Part shown: piece by piece, positions 10,174 to 18,559 of the stretch
How positions within the stretch are numbered: the first letter of the stretch is position 1
Layout: each line of letters starts with the position of its first letter
From: Bufo bufo
Taxonomy: Eukaryota; Chordata; Amphibia; Anura; Bufonidae
Assembly (NCBI RefSeq): GCF_905171765.1
Contig: NC_053392.1
Coordinates: 36,650,956 to 36,714,955, forward strand
Length of the DNA stretch: 64,000 nucleotides
Direction: 5' to 3'
Translations under genes and position numbers: made by a program
The notes under the pieces: generated by a model
Told to the model about the DNA's origin: nothing
The model's input: the letters and a program-made list of their open reading frames with translations, nothing else
The model's database searches: none

Positions 10174-11086
10174 GTTGGAATGGTGGATTGCCAACCTCTC
10201 TGCCTGGAATGGCAGGTCCCTGTTCGGCCCCCGCCCGGATATAGTGATAGAGTCGGACGCCAGCCTTCACGGTTGGGGTGCCCATTGCGAGGGTGTTTCT
10301 ACGGGAGGTCCTTGGTCCACAGTAGAGTCCCACTTACACATCAATGCTCTGGAGCTTCTGGCGGGTTCCTTTGCCATCCGCAGCTTCACCAGTGGGAGGG
10401 CCAAGGCCTGTATTCGCCTTCGCATGGACAATATCTCAGCAGTCCGGTACATCAATTCCATGGGAGGTACCCGGTCGAGGATGTTGACACACCTGGCCAA
10501 GGACTTCTGGGATTATTGCCTGTCCAATGGAGTTTCTGTAGTGGCGGAGTACCTACCAGGATTACACAACACGCTGGCCGATTGGAGCTCTCGCTACATC
10601 TCAGACGCCAGCGACTGGAGGTTAGACGTGGAGATATTTTCTACCATCGAATCTCTCTGGGGCCAGTTTTCGATCGACCTTTTTGCGTCACGCTGGAACG
10701 CCCAACTGCCCAGATACTTCAGTTGGAGACCGGACCCGTCCGCAGAGGCAGTGGATGCTTTTCTCCAGCATTGGTTGGAGGACGTGATGTATGTATTCCC
10801 ACCGTTCTCGATGATTACTCGGACTTTGGCCAAGATACGTCTTCAAGTTTCGGAGCTGGTGCTGATTCTTCCTTTCTGGAGAGCGCATTCGTGGTTTCCG
10901 CAACTGTTGGAAATTCTGGTGGAGATTCCCAGGTTACTTCCTCTCCGGACATCGCTGCTGCTGGATCCGCTGAACCATCCTCATCCGCTGGTACTGGAGG
11001 GGTCCCTACGTCTTCTGGCATGCAGAGTGTCGGGTTGTCCTGGCAGACCGAGGGACTTTCGGAGACAGCTATTTTCCTATTGGTGA
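8924..11086 (+). CDS. DIRS reverse transcriptase / RNase H / methyltransferase-like ORF
   Basis: It copies the element RNA into DNA. RT motifs are visible in order: 'LDLKDAYLTVPI' (near 9566), 'LPFGLSSAPWCF' (near 9663) and the catalytic 'YLDD' (near 9758). RNase H acidic residues follow in 'ESDASLHGWGAH' (near 10250), 'INALELLA', 'LRMDNISAV' and 'NTLADWSSR' (near 10570). The last third ('IDLFASRWNAQLPRYFSW', 'FPPFSMITRTL') matches the Dam-like methyltransferase region known after RNase H in DIRS elements. The frame opens at a GTG inside ORF1, and no ATG near the start is compelling, so it may be expressed by frameshift or internal initiation. It ends inside the recombinase frame. Confidence 0.9.
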   Translation: MVGFPPGPAVPGAVCPAVPLSRPEVRVEAPSRHTAHLSTNRDTNRHSSLPVVLPDGEDLTEETQTSDAHLVSLPPLLPFSENCVGGRLQHFIHAWALITNDPWVLSTVRGFHIELVAPPVLPSPLPSTFRSQESQSLIDVELRALYLKGAVEPAPLDHEGVISSIFLVEKKGGQFRPVINLKALNVFVRYRHFKMEGIHLLRDMLLPGDWMAKLDLKDAYLTVPISPPSRDLLRFHWQGTVWRFACLPFGLSSAPWCFTKLMRPVVAWLHYRGVRLIIYLDDILIMAEDRPSLLSHLQMSIHLLSALGFIINREKSCLIPSQSMEFLGFQLDSLSLTLSLPNSKVRSIRKELRRTLSLPQISLRHLARVIGPLSSSIQAIFPAPLHYRALQRLKIAHLHAGASYADLISLDQETRDELEWWIANLSAWNGRSLFGPRPDIVIESDASLHGWGAHCEGVSTGGPWSTVESHLHINALELLAGSFAIRSFTSGRAKACIRLRMDNISAVRYINSMGGTRSRMLTHLAKDFWDYCLSNGVSVVAEYLPGLHNTLADWSSRYISDASDWRLDVEIFSTIESLWGQFSIDLFASRWNAQLPRYFSWRPDPSAEAVDAFLQHWLEDVMYVFPPFSMITRTLAKIRLQVSELVLILPFWRAHSWFPQLLEILVEIPRLLPLRTSLLLDPLNHPHPLVLEGSLRLLACRVSGCPGRPRDFRRQLFSYW

Positions 11087-11973
11087 GCACATGGGCCCCA
11101 GGGACCAGAAGAGCCTATAGGGCAGCTTGGCGATCCTGGGCTAGTTGGTGCAGCCTTCGGAACCTGGATCCCACTACGGCCGCTGTAGGCAATGTGGTTC
11201 AATTTCTTAGTTCTCTTTATGAAGAAGGTAAAGCATATCGGACTATAAATGTGTTTCGATCGGCCATTTCCTCCGGACATAGGGGCTTTGATGGTTGTTC
11301 TGCGGGATGTCACCCTTTGGTGTGCCGGTTACTTAAAGGTTCCCGCTTTGCGCGTCCTCCCAGACCTCGGTTTTCTAGCTCTTGGGACGTTTCGTCCGTT
11401 TTATCTTTCCTGTCAGCTTGGCATTCCAATGAAGATTTATCCCTTCGCCAGTTATCGGCTAAATTGGTTACTCTTTTTTGTCTGATCTCTTGTAAAAGGG
11501 TTTCGGACGTCTGGGCATTAGATCATGACGCCCGGTCCTTTACTCCAGAAGGTGTAACATTCAATATTTCTCGGCGTACAAAAACTAATATCACTTCGGT
11601 GACTTATCCCACTTTTCCTTCTTCAGTGGCGCTCTGTCCGGTTGCATGTCTGAAGGAGTACGAATCCAGAACTCGGGCCTTAAGGTCATCCTCTGCTTCC
11701 CAGTTGTTTATTTCTTTCCGTAGGCCTTTTGCTCCGGTTGCCGCGGTAACTCTGTCACGTTGGGTGAAGTGGATTTTGTCTCTCTCTGGTATAGATACTT
11801 CCAATTTTACGGCACATTCTGTTCGCGGCGCTTCCGCAACTTCTTTAACTTTGTCCGGTGCACGCCTGGAGGACGTCATGAAGCTGGCGGACTGGTCGCG
11901 TGTCTCCACGTTTAGGGAGTTTTATTTTGGACCGGATCCACATGTTTTCGCTTCTATTGTGAATCGACTTTAA
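10180..11973 (+). CDS. DIRS tyrosine recombinase (YR)
   Basis: This is the integrase of the DIRS element, which inserts a circular DNA copy. The recognisable domain starts near 11060 with 'WAPGTRRAYRAAWRSWASWC' (SAM-like core-binding part). It continues to the catalytic part: Arg in 'CKRVSDVWAL' (near 11493), the HxxR block 'AHSVRGAS' (near 11815) and the nucleophilic Tyr in 'FREFYFGP' (near 11920). The 10180 start is simply the first ATG after the ORF1 stop. The stretch 10180-11040 overlaps RT in another frame and looks non-domain, so the real product may begin nearer 11000. The frame is the same as ORF1, separated by one TGA and two codons. Confidence 0.85.
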   Translation: MVDCQPLCLEWQVPVRPPPGYSDRVGRQPSRLGCPLRGCFYGRSLVHSRVPLTHQCSGASGGFLCHPQLHQWEGQGLYSPSHGQYLSSPVHQFHGRYPVEDVDTPGQGLLGLLPVQWSFCSGGVPTRITQHAGRLELSLHLRRQRLEVRRGDIFYHRISLGPVFDRPFCVTLERPTAQILQLETGPVRRGSGCFSPALVGGRDVCIPTVLDDYSDFGQDTSSSFGAGADSSFLESAFVVSATVGNSGGDSQVTSSPDIAAAGSAEPSSSAGTGGVPTSSGMQSVGLSWQTEGLSETAIFLLVSTWAPGTRRAYRAAWRSWASWCSLRNLDPTTAAVGNVVQFLSSLYEEGKAYRTINVFRSAISSGHRGFDGCSAGCHPLVCRLLKGSRFARPPRPRFSSSWDVSSVLSFLSAWHSNEDLSLRQLSAKLVTLFCLISCKRVSDVWALDHDARSFTPEGVTFNISRRTKTNITSVTYPTFPSSVALCPVACLKEYESRTRALRSSSASQLFISFRRPFAPVAAVTLSRWVKWILSLSGIDTSNFTAHSVRGASATSLTLSGARLEDVMKLADWSRVSTFREFYFGPDPHVFASIVNRL

Positions 11974-11974
11974 A

Positions 11975-12075
11975 CTAGCAATATGAAGCCTCCGTGTCTT
12001 GAAATAAAATTTAATGATTTTCCTAAAATATGACGTAAAGTCATGATTTTATGAAAGACACGGAGGCGAGTATTG
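11975..12075 (+). repeat. DIRS internal complementary region
   Basis: Bases about 11979-12010 are the reverse complement of the element's left end, and about 12008-12075 are the reverse complement of its right end, directly joined. This is the template that restores both termini during replication through a circle. It begins two bases after the recombinase stop codon. Confidence 0.92.
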
Positions 12076-12439
12076 CCCCTCCCATGTATTGTCCCTCCCT
12101 GGGGTTTATGTGATATGTATATATTTTATGTAAATGTTTTCTGTCATTTTTGTTATTTATGACTATTGTGGATATTGTTGAATTTTAACTTTTTCTTACC
12201 TGGTCTGACGCTATGTCACATCAATAGGATTAATGCGTTGGCGTTGCTGGAAATTATCTGTTTGTTTTCTCTCTTTTAAGGTTGATCTCATCAAATTCGT
12301 TGAAGAATGGAGAGGATCTTCTGCGATTTCTGTTTGCCGTCTTTTCTTCAAGTCGGTGGTTCAAGACACGTTGGTCTTCCGGTTAGAGTTCTCCTGGTTC
12401 CGGTTGTTCCAGTTTGGTTCGTTGGTGGAGTTATGAAGT
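12076..12439 (+). other. DIRS 3' non-coding region
   Basis: T-rich sequence between the internal complementary region and the right terminal repeat. The short frames (67 and 82 codons) have no recognisable domains. Confidence 0.5.
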
Positions 12440-12576
12440 CAAAGAAAGAGGAGGAAGGACTCATGGGGTGTTCCCTTTATACTGTGACTAAGGGGGAGGG
12501 CTGTGTGCACATTGGTGGATTTTGTTGTTTGATTCTTTGCTGCTATTGTGTGTAGTAAAGAAAGGGTTAAGCAATA
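12440..12576 (-). repeat. DIRS right inverted terminal repeat
   Basis: Inverted copy of 6944-7080. The further outer bases to 12639 are unique to this end and are repeated only in the internal complementary region. Confidence 0.9.
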
Positions 12577-12795
12577 CTCGCCTCCGTGTCTTTCATAAAA
12601 TCATGACTTTACGTCATATTTTAGGAAAATCATTAAATTACATTACCTTCAGACATTGTTCACACCATAGTTAGCGTAGTGGTAGGACCCTTTGCCATGC
12701 TGAGTGACCGTGACGTGGTGCATGAAGGGCTCCGATATTTTCCTGACAGGAATATATTGGCGAAAGTCTCAGCTTTTAATATCTGCATTTATGAC

Positions 12796-13395
12796 TAGCC
12801 AGTATAGTCAGTGGCATATCCGTTTGGTGCATTTTTTCTGTGATTTATATGATTGTATTTACATCCGCACAATGCTCCGTTTTGTGTAGGATGCCCTTGT
12901 GGTGCATGTGGACCGCGCCGACATCCTCCACCGTATGCATTTTTTGCTGGGGATAGTCGTTCGCTGCGGTCCACATGCGGTGGGGCTGCTCCCCCAATGA
13001 AAAACAGGCTACAGTGTTAGGGGTTGAGCAGCTCCTCCAGTATTGCCACTATATTTCTGTGTTTTTGTCTTGTTTTATATGTAGTGTATGTGCCTTTGCC
13101 TGGCATTCAAACACTCTTTTGCACCTGGTGACCTCCATCACAGGGTCTGATATGGGTGTGGCTTGCAGTCTGGCTTTGTTCACATTGCACTAGTTGTCCT
13201 GCTAGGCGTTTGTGTGGAAGCCTGGCTGTGAGCTGGATTACATCACCTTCAGACCTTGTTCACACCATAGTTAGCGTAGTGGTAGGACCCTTTGCCATGC
13301 TGAGTGACCGTGACGTGGTGCATGAAGGGCTCCGATATTTTCCTGACAGGAATATATTGGCGAAAGTCTCAGCTTTTAATATCTGCATTTATGAT
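12796..13395 (+). repeat. 600-bp tandem unit, uninterrupted copy
   Basis: It starts TAGCCAGTATAGTCAGTGGC and is followed at 13396 by the same words. Unit 1 is the same sequence apart from a 4-base 'gtgt' difference, a few substitutions and the DIRS insertion. An internal hairpin pairs GCATGTGGACCGC with GCGGTCCACATGC. The junction 'gctggattacatc' near 13231-13245 is the unoccupied version of the DIRS target. About 55 bases ('gggctccgatattttcctga' onward, near 12730 and 13330) also occur at the right window edge. There is no convincing ORF. Confidence 0.75.
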
Positions 13396-13451
13396 TAGCC
13401 AGTATAGTCAGTGGCATATCCGTTTGGTGCATTTTTTCTGTGATTTATATA

Positions 13452-13774
13452 AACGTCTTAGCAGGAGTCAGCATTTCACCAACATGGTGGAGCAGTATGT
13501 GTGCACACGCCTACACGTACTGAATGACGGGTCTGCCCCCTTCAACTTCTGGGTCTCCAAATTGGGCACATGGCCTGAGCTTGCCCTTTACGCCTTGGAG
13601 GTGCTGGCCTGCCATGCAGCCAGTGTATTGTCTGAACGTGTGTTTAGCACGGCAGGGGGCGTCATCACAGACAAGTGCAGCCGCCTGTCCACAGCCAATG
13701 TGGACAAGCTCACGTTCATTAAAATGAACCAGGCATGGATCCCTCAGGACTTGTCCGTACCTTGTGCAGAATAG
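13452..13774 (+). pseudogene. hAT transposase, C-terminal dimerisation fragment
   Basis: It is the continuation of the transposase that stops at 6214. The frame reads 'FTNMVEQYVCTRLHVLNDG', 'WPELALYALEVLACHA' and 'SVLSERVFSTAGGVITDKCS', and ends 'LTFIKMNQAWIP' before a TAG at 13772. The block around 'SERVFSTAG' is the hallmark of the hAT C-terminal dimerisation region. In this fragment the frame is intact, but the upstream half has stops and is cut by the 7.2 kb insertion, so the protein cannot be made. Confidence 0.85.
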
Positions 13775-15108
13775 ACATGTATACCGGCCTTAACCAGCCA
13801 TTGTTATACTGCAGCGCAATTGCTCAAAATATTTTTTTAACCAAAAACCTGTGTTGGCTACCTCGTCCTCCTCCACCGCCGCTTCCACCTACACCGCTAC
13901 ATCCACCGCCTCCTCAAACTCCTACTCCATATGGAACTCCACCTCATAAATCACTTTTATTTTTTTTTTCATTTGTACGTATTTTATTTTATATCATTTC
14001 ACTACTTTGTCAGTGGCATTTTCTGGTGAAATTCAGCAATTTTTGGGTGTATAGTACCACTGCTATACCTAGTAGGCCGGTTAAAAATAAAAATAATTGT
14101 CATTTACATTTTCGGGTGAAATTCACCATTTTTTGGTGTATATAGTACCACTGCTATACCTAGTAGGCCGGTTAAAAATAAAAATAATTGTCATTTACAT
14201 TTTCGGGTGAAATTCACTAATTTTTTGGCATATAGTACCACTACTATACCTAGTAGGCCGGTTAAAAAATAAAATAAAATAGTCATTAACATTTTTGGGT
14301 GAAATTAACAAATTTTTGGGTGTATAGTACCACTGCTATACCTAGTACGCCAGTTAAAAAAATATATATTGTCAGTTACATTTTCTGGTGAAATTAAAAA
14401 AATTTTGGGTGTATAGTACCACTGCTATACCTAGTAGACAGGTTAAACAAAAAAATAATTGTCAGTTATATATTCGGGTGAAATTCACCGATTTTTGGGT
14501 GTGATGTACCACTGCTATACCTAGTAGACAGATTAAAAAAAATAGCTTGCCCTTTACCCCTTGGAGGTGCTGGCCTGCTCTGCAGCCAGTGTATTGTCTG
14601 AACGTGTGTTTAGCACGACTGGAGGGGGTTATCACAGGTTATATTTCCCAATGTTTTGGGGTGTACCCTAATTTTAAAGATAAAATTTAAAACCAAAAAG
14701 CAGTGTAGGCTACCTCCTCCTCCACCGCCGCTTCCACCTACACTGCCACATCCACCGCCTCCTCAACCTCCTACTCCATATGTACCTCGTCCTCCTAGAT
14801 CAAGATTATTATTTTTTATTTTTACCTATTTGATGTTATTTAAAGTCATTTCCCTATCCACATTTGTTTGCAGAGCACTTGCCATGCTCTTAACCACATT
14901 TTGATGCCATTTGCAGCCCTCTAGGCCTTTCCATGACATTTTTACAGCCATTTTAGTGCTCCAAAGTTCTGGTCCCCATTGACTTCAATGGAGTTCGGGT
15001 TCGGGGTCAAGTTTGGGTCAAGTTCGGGTCCCAAACTCAAACTTTTTTCTCAAGTTCGGCCGAACCCGTCGAACCCGAACATCCAGGTGTCCGCTCAACT
15101 CTAATAAC
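13775..15108 (+). mobile_element. hAT 3' non-coding region and right end
   Basis: It follows the transposase stop and holds two C-rich tracts of 'cctcctccaccgccgcttcc' type (13861-13930 and 14710-14780). It also holds a six-copy tandem repeat and, at 14547-14640, a second short copy of the transposase block 'LEVLACSAASVLSERVFST'. The far end 'ccaggtgtccgctcaactcta' (15088-15108) looks like the inverted terminus of this hAT lineage. The matching left terminus is not found upstream of 5560. Confidence 0.65.
14010..14545 (+). repeat. About 91-bp tandem repeat, six copies
   Basis: Units begin near 14010, 14098, 14190, 14282, 14370 and 14460. Each carries 'gtaccactgctatacctag' and an A-rich tail. 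They lie in the hAT 3' region and are non-coding. Confidence 0.85.
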
Positions 15109-15624
15109 AAGCCATTGCTTCTTCTAATAGTACCATATGTGCATAAACACCGACAGAGTTTTGGACCTTTTTTAATTTTGAAAAGCATAAAAAAATTTAC
15201 ATTGCAATGTGTTATGTTTGTTATCAGCTGCTATCATCTGTTTACCCACATCCATATTTTACACTGTCAAAGAAGGCATTAAAGCGCTTGCAAGATGTTA
15301 GATACAGTCAAAGGAGACCTCACAGTGTTATACATGACTTTTATAGAACAATTGGGAAACACTTACTTCTAACTGGAAGGAATCTGATCGCTGAATGGAT
15401 AGTCAGAAGTGTAAACAATTCTAGGAAATTCGCTCATTTATTATGTTAATCCATGAGCCTGGCTATTAGTGAATGGACAGATATGAGAGAGTTTTGAAAT
15501 TAACAGATGGGCACAACACGGTTCTCCGTCTCTTTTTTTACTTTATCAGTTGGTCCTTTTGGCTGTATTGATAAGGAGTCATAAAGAAAGGAACATCAAA
15601 ATAATACTGCACATTGGCCCAATT
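15109..15624. other. Flank downstream of olfactory receptor 1
   Basis: AT-rich sequence without recognised repeats. It would contain the 3' UTR of the receptor on the minus strand. No confident polyadenylation site is assigned. Confidence 0.35.
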
Positions 15625-16572
15625 TTACCAAGTATTTAAATGTTCATTTGGAGAAATACAAAAACTTCCAATTTTTTTAAATTGTTCCTTGACATCCTTA
15701 TTATTCAGACTGTAAATGAGGGGATTTAACATTGGACAAATTATATTATAAAACACAGAGATATATTTCCCTTGATTGGTGGAGTAATCTGCTGATTGCC
15801 CAAAATACAGAGTCATTCCACTCCCGAAAAATAAGGCCACCACCAAAACATGGGATGTGCAGGTGGAGAAAGCTTTAGACCTTCCTGCAGACTGAATCTT
15901 TAATACAGAGGACATAATACAAGCATAAGAAGCAATTATAACGATGAAGGGAAGGAGGAGAGAGGTGGAACAAATACAAAGTACCAGGATCTCACTGACA
16001 TAAGAATAAGTACAAGTCAGTTTTCTGATCGCTAGAATCTCACACATGAAGTGATTGACCTGGTTTGGGTAACACAGAGGCATAGGCATGACAAGGGATG
16101 GAAATACAAATATGAAAAAGCTCACTATCACTACAATGGCTGTCAGTCGATAACAGATACTCCACCTCATCAGCACCGGGTAGTACAGGGGCCGGCAAAT
16201 GGCTATATAACGGTCATAGCCCATGATAGTGAGAAGAAGACATTCAGCACCACCCATAAGAAGTATAGTGTACAGCTGTATGGCACAAGCCCCAACCGAT
16301 ATTGATCTATGAATAGAGAAGAGGTCCCACAACAACCTGGGTACAACCGATGATGAGTTACATAAGTCCAGGAAGGATAATAGGCAAAGAAAATAATACA
16401 TGGGGGTGTGAAGATGGGCATTAACGAGAACAACCAACATGAGGAGAGAATTTCCAATGACCGTAATTATGTAGATCATGAAGAACATAAGAAAGAGGAC
16501 AGTACTTATGGTAGGACCATGGGAGAACCCCAAAAGTATGATTTCAGTGATGCCCGTCCTGTTTGGATACAT
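15625..16572 (-). CDS. Olfactory receptor 1 (class II-like GPCR)
   Basis: Seven-transmembrane odorant receptor expected in the cilia of olfactory neurons, signalling through the olfactory G protein (family knowledge). I chose the ATG at 16572 (315 residues), which gives the usual short N-terminus with an N-glycosylation site (N4-R-T). The frame reaches a further ATG at 16632. Visible hallmarks are GN at 40-41 (TM1), 'LHTPMYYF' at 54-61 (usual form LHTPMYFF), Cys96 before TM3 and 'MGYDRYIAIC' at 117-126. 'KAFSTCTSH' follows at 233-241 and 'PMLNPLIYS' at 280-288. The length is normal, the coding exon is single and there is no break. It shares subfamily-specific text with the receptor at 45454-46386. 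No gene symbol is assignable. Confidence 0.93.
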   Translation of the reverse strand: MYPNRTGITEIILLGFSHGPTISTVLFLMFFMIYIITVIGNSLLMLVVLVNAHLHTPMYYFLCLLSFLDLCNSSSVVPRLLWDLFSIHRSISVGACAIQLYTILLMGGAECLLLTIMGYDRYIAICRPLYYPVLMRWSICYRLTAIVVIVSFFIFVFPSLVMPMPLCYPNQVNHFMCEILAIRKLTCTYSYVSEILVLCICSTSLLLPFIVIIASYACIMSSVLKIQSAGRSKAFSTCTSHVLVVALFFGSGMTLYFGQSADYSTNQGKYISVFYNIICPMLNPLIYSLNNKDVKEQFKKIGSFCISPNEHLNTW

Positions 16573-16980
16573 GGTACAAATATGTTTGAAAAAAACTGTT
16601 TGGTCGGGAATGTACAGCCTTTTCAAAAACATTCAGAAGTGATTCCCATCATGGACATGCCTTGTATGAAGATATTTTTTAACATTTTATAATTCTGATA
16701 TCTTCAACAAGGATGATGATTTTTACCTAATATCAATTCCATACAGATAAAAAAAAAAAAAAAGCTATTGTGAGGTTGCAGGTACGGTATATATACACTT
16801 ACAGGAGAAGTGCTCAGAATGTATTAATGACCCGGGAACTCCAGAGATCAATTATTTCTCAGTATGCCCACAAGGATAATGGAGATAAATAGCTGCTCTG
16901 GGCTTACATTTTTGTTCTTAAGATTTAACAATTTGATGTTAAAAAGTTTTGATTTCAAAAAGTACAAAACGATTATAGAA
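16573..16980. other. Upstream region of olfactory receptor 1
   Basis: Expected to hold an intron and the promoter of the receptor. A 15-base A run lies near 16750. No exon or promoter element can be supported from sequence alone. Confidence 0.3.
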
Positions 16981-17170
16981 GTTGCACCTTAATTGGCTAA
17001 CTAAAAAAAGTCTATTTGCAGCTTTCAGAGCAGGAAGGCTCCTTCATCAGTTGTTTACTGAGAGAGAATCGCTACAAAAAAACTACAGTTTAGACCCAAG
17101 ACATTTCCATCCGAAACAAAGTTGCTCCAAAAGTCCTAAAAATTTATATATAAAACCCTCTAGTCTCTTA
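16981..17170 (-). mobile_element. Penelope-like element end, fragment
   Basis: On the minus strand, 'CTGATGAAGGAGCC' (17038-17051) and 'CTCTGAAAGC' (near 17025) are arranged as a hammerhead-like core: CTGATGA, a short stem, then GAAA. This is the same pattern as in the Penelope element at 46808-49603, but the outer stem is degraded. It is a short non-coding remnant. Confidence 0.5.
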
Positions 17171-17345
17171 GGGTGCCTTCACACACTGCAGATTTTGTTA
17201 CAGAATGTACCGTGACTGAAAATCAATTCTATTGACCCAAATGGGGCTTGCAAAAATGTTTTTGCAACTCCATTCAAATGAATAGAACTAATTTTCAGTC
17301 ACAGAAAATTATGCAACAAAATCCATAGCATGTGAAAGCACTGTA
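17170..17345. mobile_element. Fold-back MITE
   Basis: Left 'agggtgccttcacacactg' and right 'catgtgaaagcactgtaag' are inverted. Inner arms around 'gattttgtta' and 'gactgaaaatcaattctatt' also pair. The whole element is about 175 bases. Confidence 0.7.
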
Positions 17346-18558
17346 AGAATCAGATTTTTAGGGAAAGATGTTATCTCGTTTTGTAATTTTTTTTATGAAT
17401 TTTAGCTTTTTCTCCCCCCCCCCTATGTTTTTAAACGCAACGACAGCAATAGGAATTTATGTCTTAGTGACACTGACATACATAGCTATGAATGCATGTT
17501 TGACATGCGTTAACATACAACGTGTTTAAAAACACACTGTGCCAGCACATGTGTTATGCCTTTTAAAATTCCAAAGCTTCCAAAAATTGTCCCTTATTGG
17601 GGGCAAATTGTGTTTAAACACACACGGTGTTGTGGGGCAAAAAACTGTCACATGTTGGGAGACCAAGCATCCAAAGATTATGCCTTAAAGGGGTCAGAAT
17701 TCCTGCCTATATGACACTGGACAGAAAAAACTGTGACTTGTTGATACAAAGCCTCCAAAAATGATGCTTTAATGGGGGGCAGAATGCCTGCTTGTTTTTA
17801 TGCATGACACACACAATTGTTAACTGTCTGAAGAGAGAGTGGCTCTTTCTGAACAAGTCTAGAAAACTTCTCCCTTTAAATTAAGAACAGCAGAAGTACA
17901 GTGTGGATTCACACTGTAGGGTGTCAGGGTCAGGGTCATCGCGCCATGTTGTCGAAACGGTAGAGGCAGCAGCAGTATAGCACTGAACATACAAGGCAAA
18001 AGATTGTCTGCTTAGGAGTAGAAGTAATAGTAGTAGTAACAGCTATGTAGCATTAATAGTGGTGGCAGTAGGGGATTTGCAGCGAGGAGTAGCAGCTACG
18101 GCGGTGGCAGCAGCAGCCTTATGGTACATGTTGGCAGGCAGGCAAACAGCGGCAGCGTTTAATCAATGACCGGCTCCATAAATCATACATACGTACATCA
18201 TAAATCATAAATACATACATACATCACAAATCATGCAATACGGAAGGGAAAAAAACTAATTGAGTGAGCTCTGTAATAGGAACCAAAAGAGGGACTGTGA
18301 TAACAATTGCTAATCTACACACCATTAAGAGAGATATAAATTGTATATGTATTTTTTATTTCCTTTTTTAGATTGTTCAACTGGTATTTTTATGTGAATT
18401 ATTCTTAAAATAAAATGGTATGCATGATATATGGAGCCGGCCATTGATTGAACATTATAGTAGTTATAGCTAGGTGGTTATAGCAGGCTGTGCTGTATTC
18501 CAGTGAGCTCCTGACAATAATTGTATGCTCAAACAGCGGCAGTGGCATGATGGCATCA
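17346..18558. other. Probable 3' region of the decayed minus-strand hAT
   Basis: Contains 'gtagtagtaacagctatgtag'-like short repeats (18010-18130, in part), a CATA microsatellite (18185-18235) and a poly-C run at 17413-17423. There is no coding frame. Its position suggests the 3' non-coding part of the hAT at 18560-21250. Confidence 0.35.
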
Positions 18559-18559
18559 A

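Larger units (their letters stand above)
6920..12639 (+). mobile_element. Complete DIRS-type retrotransposon
   Basis: This is a tyrosine-recombinase retrotransposon with the full DIRS layout. It has a left inverted terminal repeat (6944-7080), a gag-like frame, RT/RNase H with a methyltransferase-like tail, a tyrosine recombinase, an internal complementary region (11975-12075) and a right inverted terminal repeat (12440-12576). Both ends are fixed by two independent facts: the internal complementary region spells the joined circle ends, and unit 2 of the host repeat shows the empty site. Counting T residues at the junction (4 left, 2 right, 2 in the empty site, 4 in the internal region) gives insertion with no target duplication, as expected for DIRS. 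The three frames and the terminal repeats look young. Confidence 0.92.
6215..13451. mobile_element. Composite insertion of 600-bp units with nested DIRS
   Basis: The insertion splits the hAT transposase and is flanked by the 16-bp direct repeat AACGTCTTAGCAGGAG (6199-6214 and 13452-13467), which is a probable target-site duplication. The order is as follows. First comes an inverted part copy of the unit (6215-6479). Unit 1 follows (6480-6919 plus 12640-12795, interrupted by the DIRS element), then unit 2 (12796-13395), then the first 55 bases of unit 3 (13396-13450). Without DIRS the insertion is about 1.5 kb. No transposase, RT or hammerhead motif is seen in the unit, so the mobilising enzyme is unknown. 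An inverted truncated copy next to tandem copies recalls Penelope-type insertions, but that is inference. Confidence 0.7.

Noticed and set aside
14010..14545. CRISPR-like array (regular repeats near 90 bp)
   Set aside because: The units are contiguous tandem repeats with no unique spacers, in a eukaryotic hAT element.
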